This document shows positions 58,201-64,000 of a stretch of DNA of 64,000 nucleotides, one piece after another. This DNA is from Girardinichthys multiradiatus (lineage: Eukaryota; Chordata; Actinopteri; Cyprinodontiformes; Goodeidae), in contig NC_061815.1 of the NCBI RefSeq assembly GCF_021462225.1, positions 51,712,873-51,776,872 of the forward strand. Reading direction: 5' to 3'. A program made the translations under genes and the position numbers. Every line of letters begins with the position of its first letter. Position 1 is the first letter of the stretch. Under the pieces are notes generated by a model. That model was not told the DNA's origin, did no database searches, and saw nothing but the letters and a program-made list of their open reading frames with translations.

Positions 58201-58500
58201 TTTACTGCATGTTTCACCAGGAGAACAGTTCCTGTCACCTTTTCCTCTTTTCTTTTTGCTCTCAGTTGGAGATGATTCTTCTTCATTTTTCCTTACGTCA
58301 CTTTATTTACTTTATATTACTGGGCCGTTGTTTAACTTCCAAATGGAGCAATGATTCCTGAGGAACAAATCAAACCTAAGGAAAAGATCACAGAATCCAG
58401 AAAGTTTCTAAAGCCAGAAGAGTTTTATATCAACGGCAGTTAAAATCGTTCTGGTTCCACCAACTGAGACGACAGTCAGAAAAACACTGAACCAGTCTGG
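55211..58500. other. Spacer, no gene recognised
   Basis: Long stretch of mixed composition without a supported coding frame. No RNA gene recognised. Short ORFs here lack splice or motif support. Confidence 0.4.
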
Positions 58501-58546
58501 CTGCTTGGAAGGGCTGAAGGAGAAAGCATCTTCTCTCTAAAACAAG

Positions 58547-58745
58547 ATGGCAGCAGGACTGAGGTTAGCAAAGCTGCGTCTGAATAAAGAACAAGACTTC
58601 TGGGACAATATCCTCTGGACAGTTGATACCAAAGCAGAGATGTCTGGCCGTGATGGACAGAACAATGATGGAGGAAACCAAACACCTCATACCAACCAGG
58701 CATGGTGGAGGAGGGCTGATGGGCTGGGACGAAGAAAAGCAATCC
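58547..58745 (+). mobile_element. Tc1-like transposase fragment
   Basis: The frame LNKEQDFWDNILWTVDTKAE matches the region of Tc1 transposases around the first catalytic aspartate (W..(V/I)LWTDE-type). The expected DE reads VD here. It continues through a degraded block to NQAWWRRADG. After about 58745 the frame becomes an unrelated lysine-rich run. Confidence 0.55.
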
Positions 58746-59769
58746 ACAAATTAAGATTTAAGAAAGAAAAGCTCAGCATCGTCCACTTTTTACTAAAGTT
58801 CAGCCGATTAATGAGAAGAAATAAAGAAAATCAGAGAAAGACAACAGAAGCAGAAAGAAAAGATGAAAGAGGAAAGAAACTGAAAGAGGTGAAAAGGGGA
58901 GGAGAGGAGGAGTGTTGGCCTGAGGGCGACTGACCGACCTTCATGATGAAGAGACACACAAAGACTGAAGGCTTTCTGGGATCATTCTTCATCATTTCAT
59001 TGCCTTCAGTGAGGAAGAATAAACTCAGGCATGACTAAAATATTACAATTAACATCTTTTAGAGGAAAGCTTACAGAAACAGCCTCAAACTGACATGTCA
59101 GGTCAGAGATTTCTGTTGTTTAAACATAAAGTCATTCAAAGAGCTTCTGTCCATCAACATTTAGAAGAACATGAAGAAAAACCTGCAAAAATTGTCAGCT
59201 AAAGGAAAAAAATCAGCAAATTAGTTGTGTTCAATTCCTTATTCCTGAGACCATCTCTCCTTTCTTTGTTCTTTGATGAGAACGTTTTAAATTCTTTCCA
59301 TCTTTAATTAGGAGAAGCTGAAAGAAAATAATCAAATAAAAAAGTTCCTAAACCTCCAAATGTTTTTAATTCAGATATTAAATCTCTGCAGTTTTATGTG
59401 TTTATGTCTTCATCTAAACTCCTTCAACTGATTGTTTTTTTCTGGTTTCAGGGTCCTCTGGACTTAACTGTGCTTAAATGAACCTTTGGCCAGAGTCTGT
59501 ACAAGCTTTAGTTTGTATTGTAAGATGTGAAGCACTGCAGGGGCCTTTAGGAAAGAGGGCCCACAGGCACACAGCAGACAAACAGGCCAAGAGGACAGCT
59601 GCAACAGTAAACTCCAGCAGGTCAGTGAACGCATCATGAGGAAACAGCAGATTTACGCTTTCAGAAGCTTCAAACTGGAGCCACAGTGGAACACTTGTTG
59701 TTCTGCCAGTCAGAGTTCAGGGCCAAAAATCCCTATTGATGGAGGAATTTCTGATGCCACCTGAACACC
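58746..59769. other. AT-rich spacer, nothing recognised
   Basis: No supported gene or repeat. Confidence 0.4.
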
Positions 59770-59859
59770 TCATGCAGCTCTCTGCTGCTGCAGGTCGAAG
59801 GTGAAGCTGTTGGAGAGGTACAAGTGGTGGATGAAGGACTCGGAGTGGCTGAAGAGGAG
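59770..59859 (-). CDS. Unidentified probable terminal coding exon
   Basis: The minus strand reads LLFSHSESFIHHLYLSNSFT followed by FDLQQQRAA and TGA: 29 codons and a stop. It is preceded by an acceptor-like sequence (pyrimidine tract CACTCTCCCCTCTTAAAG). Twenty-six of the 29 codons end in C or G, although the surrounding DNA is AT-rich, a strong sign of coding sequence in this frame. I do not recognise the protein and found no upstream exon within the window. The plus strand is also open here but without such third-base bias. It may be the 3' end of a neighbouring gene or an old retrocopy. Confidence 0.33.
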   Translation of the reverse strand, partial: LLFSHSESFIHHLYLSNSFTFDLQQQRAA

Positions 59860-61830
59860 CTTTAAGAGGGGAGAGTGTCAATCAGCAGAGCAATGAAGCT
59901 GCAAACACACACACACACACACACACACACTGCTTCCTCAACACTGATCAGGGATGATGGCAGCTGAGATGATCTGTTTCTGAGTTAAACAGGATCATAG
60001 AAACTATTCAGAAAAAAACAGATTTATTTTCCATTCACAAGGAAACAATCTGAGGAGTTAAATAAATAAATAAAATAAAACACATAATATTAAAGCTTAA
60101 TTTATGACTAACTTCTCTGGTTATGATTCATTTTTCTCACTCTGAGGTAAAAACATTTATTTAAAATGAAACTTTAAATCATTTTAGACAAAACTCTGAA
60201 ACTCAATCATGAATCTTCTTTGCTCAAACTGCAGACAGCAGAAGATTCAGGTCCAATAAAATCATCTCTGACTCAGGATGGGTCAGTAAGACGGTTCAGA
60301 CTACAGGAACCAGAAGGTCCTTTTCCATCCATCGTTCTGTCTCCTTTCATGATTTTTATGATCTGTTTATGTTTGAAACACCCCAAATTCATTCGGTAAT
60401 TGCTCTGATTCCAGCATCAGTGCCGCCTGATCCAGTTTGTGTTTGGAGCTCTTCATTTAATCTGATGGTCCACAGCAGCAACCTAAGCTCAGACTAACTT
60501 TCTCATTTCCCTCATCTGCAGTTTGACCACATATAGCTAATACTGGTTCAGTCCCACCACTAGTGGCCTGAACTGGTCCCAGATGGTAAAACCCTGCAGA
60601 GATGTAACATGAAGTCCAGCTGGGTGGTCAGACCCAATTTGAGCTCATATGAAATGATTCAACATGACTGAGATTTCTATTAGTGGTGCATTCAATGAAT
60701 GCCAGAGAATCAGTGATTTCTGTACTCCAGCAGAGAAAACTGTTAAACCTAAATTACAGACCCGGTTCCCTGATCCAGTTCATTTCTCTGTGAAGTTATG
60801 GATTCATCTTAGAGTAAAAATTAAACCAGTTTCTGATTTCTAAGCTTCAGTAAATGCAGCCTCAAGTTGGAGTTGGGAGCAGATGGATATGCTGAGGTCA
60901 AATCATTCTTAGTTTCCTGCTGCAGATCCAAGAACCAGAAAAGAACCCAGAGGTCACTTTGTTCTGAGAAACATCTGTTGATGTTAAATAGGACTTTTTC
61001 CTACCTTTTTCATGCTTGGAATAGCAGCAGGTGGATCCAAGCTACAAGATCAACCAAACAACCAATCAGCAATTATTTGTACAGCACCACGATTAAAAAG
61101 TTTAATAAAAACACACAAATGATAAAAATTAACCAAGCAGAAGTATTAACAACATGTGATTATATGGAAGGCCTGTAAACAGCACAAAAAAGAGGGGAAG
61201 ACATGCACCACTGGCCTCCAGGGTTGAGCTGTGTCCAGGGCTGGGGCATCTGTAGATGGGTCGCAGGCTCTACGGCTACACCACGCACCCAACTAAGAAA
61301 AGGTTTTATTTTGGCCTGGAGGCGAAGCTCTAAAACCAGAATCAGTCTGTTGTCAAATTTTATCTTCACTTTCTGCTGGAAAGTTGAGGCCAAACATAAC
61401 TCAGGAATGGAAAACTAAATGCATAAAGTCTTCTCATTACTGAGGTGTCAATATTTCAAACAGGCATATTTCCCTTATGTAGCTTAGTGGACAGCCAGAA
61501 GTCTCCCTTTCACTGCGTTTACTGGCACCTAGATTTGCATCATCAGCATCGCAGTGAAAAGACGGATTATTCTTGGCTGGAGCCTGAAGACAGCATGAAC
61601 AAAGAAAACAGTACAGGGCCAAGAATGAAGCCTTGTGGTACCCCACAGGAGAGTAAAAGGAGGATGAAATTGCATCACCAACCATAACAGAGAAACTTCT
61701 GTTTACTGAATACGACCAAACCAGTTCTGGACAGAGCCACCAATATTCTCCAAGCATGGCCTACTGGATGAAACAGCTGGTAGATGTGATCTTTGCGTTG
61801 AAGATGAGCAGCAGCAGGAACATGGAGTCA
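59860..61830. other. Spacer with (CA)n tract and LINE-like fragments
   Basis: A (CA)n microsatellite lies at 59904-59930. Sequence near 61,060-61,150 (CAATTATTTGTACAGCACCA) resembles the reverse complement of a LINE 3' end. Sequence at 61,540-61,700 resembles a high-copy teleost repeat of unknown class (GCCTTGTGGTACCCCACAGG). No gene recognised. Confidence 0.35.
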
Positions 61831-61868
61831 GTTTGTGAAACATGTAACATGCTACATGTTTCACAAAC
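61831..61868. repeat. Perfect 16-bp inverted repeat with 6-bp loop
   Basis: Arm GTTTGTGAAACATGTA at 61831-61846 and its exact reverse complement at 61853-61868, separated by ACATGC. This could be the terminus of a small inverted-repeat element or a hairpin. Confidence 0.9.
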
Positions 61869-63148
61869 CCAGCAATTGTCATGACCCCCCTGCGCCTCCA
61901 CAGACAAAGATACAGATCAGGAACCTGAACCTTCGAGCTCCCACTGCTGTTCAGGTAAACAGATGGAGGTTCTGCCCTCTGAGCTCTCTGCTCCACAAGA
62001 TAACCTCTGACTCCCCTCCTCAGCCATCCTCCTCCTTCACTGCCATTGAATGCACCTGTGATCCCGCCCCCACACCAGCTCCAGGTCCATGTCTTGACAG
62101 AGTGGAGTTTCCCCCGTAGCAGACCTCTGGCCCTCACAAATTGGTTCATTTTCTGAGCAGGGAGGCATCAGCGGAGGAGAAGCAGCTTGATCCGTCTGAA
62201 AGAACCACATAAGGAGCTCTGGTTTGGGATATGAAGATGAATGTGGAAAAATAGATGAACGTTGAGAAAGATCCTTTATTACATCTGCAGCAGCTCACAA
62301 ACACGAAGATGGTCAAAAATCTAAAAATGGAACAAATCAGAGAAAATGTTGATGACAGTGCAGGAACTGGTTCTGAATTTATTGTTGGAGAGGTTTCAGT
62401 AGCTCCTTTCAGATCCCAGTTTCACAATAAACACACAACAATGCACCTCCATGAAAGATCACCTTGACCTTTTACAGCACCCCAGGCGATCCACAGAGAT
62501 TCAGGCCTTGTGGGCTTACACAGCATTTTCTGTGATTTCAGAACCAAAGGAATGTGACTTAAAACTTGCAGCATTCTCCTGAACAATGCATAAGGCCTGT
62601 GGGCTGAGTTTATGTCAGTTTACCAGACCTCATGCAGGCTTTCAGATCCATTCAGTGCTTTCATCATCCTCTGCCTGTTAGCTGCATCAGATCCTGCAGA
62701 GCAGCAGGTCACATGAAGTCTGGAACCAACATTTTCAAATGAATCTTGAAGTGAAAATGGAGGCCAGAACAAAAGTTTTATGTTAGCTTTCGTTAACAGC
62801 CTTGCTGCAGCGTTCTGCACAAACTGAAGGCGAGCCAAGGAGGCTGTTTTCAAAAGTAGAAAGACTATTACAATAGACTGAACGGGGGGAAATAAAAGCA
62901 TGAACACCCATCTGTAGTTCAGTAACTTAGAAATGTTCCTGAAATGATAAAAGCAATTAGGAACCAACATTTTACTGTCAAAGATGACTATGTCTCAGAT
63001 GGAGCTAAAGATGCTGCCTGATTTTAAGGAATTTTATCATCAGGGGAAATAAGAAGAGTTTGATTTAGATTGTCTAGGACAGATACATGGTTAAACACAG
63101 AAAGACAGAGACAGGTGGATCATCTATAGGAAGTTATGGCCAGCAGTA
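61869..63148. other. Spacer with LINE-like fragment on the minus strand
   Basis: The minus strand near 62,830-62,740 reads LQFVQNAAARLLTKANIKLL, similar to the conserved C-terminal block of L2-type LINEs. The family is uncertain and both flanks are decayed. Nothing else is recognised. Confidence 0.4.
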
Positions 63149-63195
63149 GCTCAGCTGATGTTCTCCTCCACGAAGAAGAAGAACATCAGCTGAGC
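63149..63195. repeat. Perfect 16-bp inverted repeat with 15-bp loop
   Basis: GCTCAGCTGATGTTCT at 63149-63164 and its exact reverse complement at 63180-63195. Confidence 0.9.
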
Positions 63196-64000
63196 AGCCA
63201 GTTGTTCTTCCAGGTTTTCGTGAAAGATCTATCAGTAACTCTACTGTCTGCTGATTTGTGGACTTTGTGGTCTCTACTGAGGTCTTCCTCCTCTTCACCT
63301 AATGGGGGGGTGCAGTTATTGTTATTGCGTTGTTTGGAGGGCAGGGGGCTCCAGAGGTTGGCCCCCTCTTGTTTTCCACGATTACCATGAAATTCTTAAT
63401 GTCTACACGGCTCGTTGCTGAGCCGAGTCATCCAGAGGGCGAGGGGCTCCGGCTGTGACCCCACCCCCAATCCCACAGTCACCACTGCACCCTGGATTCA
63501 CCCCCTCCCCTCCTGCTGCCACAAAGTTTCAGGGTTCAGCTCAGCCCGCCGTGTCCCGGGTGAACCTCTGACCTCCGACACTCCGAAAAGACTGGAGCAA
63601 TTTCCAGAGCAATAAAGCTTCTCCATGACAACGAGGGCCGCCTATCACACAATGTGGTCAGATGATGTGTGAGGAGCAACAGGAAAACCACTTAAAGTTC
63701 TGCCGGACCTTTTCCATGCTGTGACCTTACCCTGACAGCATCCTTCCACCTGGAACATCCTCCTGCTGTAGCAACATCTAACAGTCTGTAGGAACCCATC
63801 ACTGCAGCAATCTTTATCCTAAAGGTCCGAACATTCCTACAGCAGCAACACTTAAAGTTCTGTTAGAACCTCTCGCTGCTGTCAACAGAACCCTAAATTC
63901 ATTCTGACATCCTGATGTTATCCTGACAAATCCCTACCGCCATTCCAACACTGTCCAGGTGTTTCTGCCTCTGAGTAGAACCACCAGTGTGATAGATCTG
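63196..64000. other. Right-edge spacer, nothing recognised
   Basis: No supported gene. Moderately GC-rich at 63,410-63,600 with short open frames, but no splice or domain evidence. Confidence 0.35.

Overview
This window is nuclear DNA of a teleost fish. Three recognisable genes (a matrin-3-type gene, paip2 and neurog1) are set in a large amount of transposon-derived sequence of kinds common in ray-finned fishes: Tc1/mariner, L2 and RTE-like LINEs, RNase H-bearing I-type LINEs, an endogenous retrovirus and MITE-like repeats. The genes have vertebrate splice signals, and neurog1 has a TATA promoter. There are no bacterial-style operons or RNA-gene clusters.

Layout. 1-2.4 kb: 5' end of a matrin-3-type gene on the minus strand (first coding exon plus a probable 5'UTR exon). 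2.4-4.8 kb: two degenerate non-LTR 3' ends, one ending against that 5'UTR exon. 5.8-18.9 kb: a large inverted repeat. Each arm carries a copy of a Myb/SANT-like gene, a MITE-like segment, a 499-bp retroviral LTR and the end of env. The 4.6-kb centre holds the minus-strand pol/env body of the same retrovirus. A Tc1 element with an intact transposase frame sits only in the right arm. 21.8-27.15 kb: paip2 on the plus strand, 131 codons in three coding exons, with a truncated RTE-like LINE nested in a Tc1 relic in intron 2 and a 12-bp minisatellite in the 3'UTR. 28.4-30.5 kb: an L2-type LINE. 34.9-44.4 kb: a 9.5-kb GC-rich minisatellite with a 20-bp unit made of two 10-bp halves, no stop codon in the basic unit in any of six frames, and layered higher-order repeats. 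Its right edge runs straight into a second, broken Tc1 copy that lacks its left terminal repeat. 45.65-51.2 kb: repeat-rich spacer with telomere-like, poly-C and GT tracts. 51.3-52.8 kb: neurog1, with a TATA promoter, a 90-bp 5'UTR intron, a 198-aa bHLH protein and polyadenylation signals. 52.8-64 kb: spacer with Tc1 and LINE relics, a candidate regulatory block near 54 kb and one unidentified exon-like segment at 59.8 kb.

The host genes do not form a pathway: matrin 3 is a nuclear RNA-binding protein, Paip2 a translational repressor that binds poly(A)-binding protein, and Neurog1 a proneural transcription factor. matr3 and paip2 are also neighbours in mammals; here they lie head to head with about 19 kb of mobile DNA between them. 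The most unusual structures are the phase-locked minisatellite and the inverted repeat with two outward-facing copies of the same retroviral 3' end. Both are easy to mis-assemble and need long-read confirmation.
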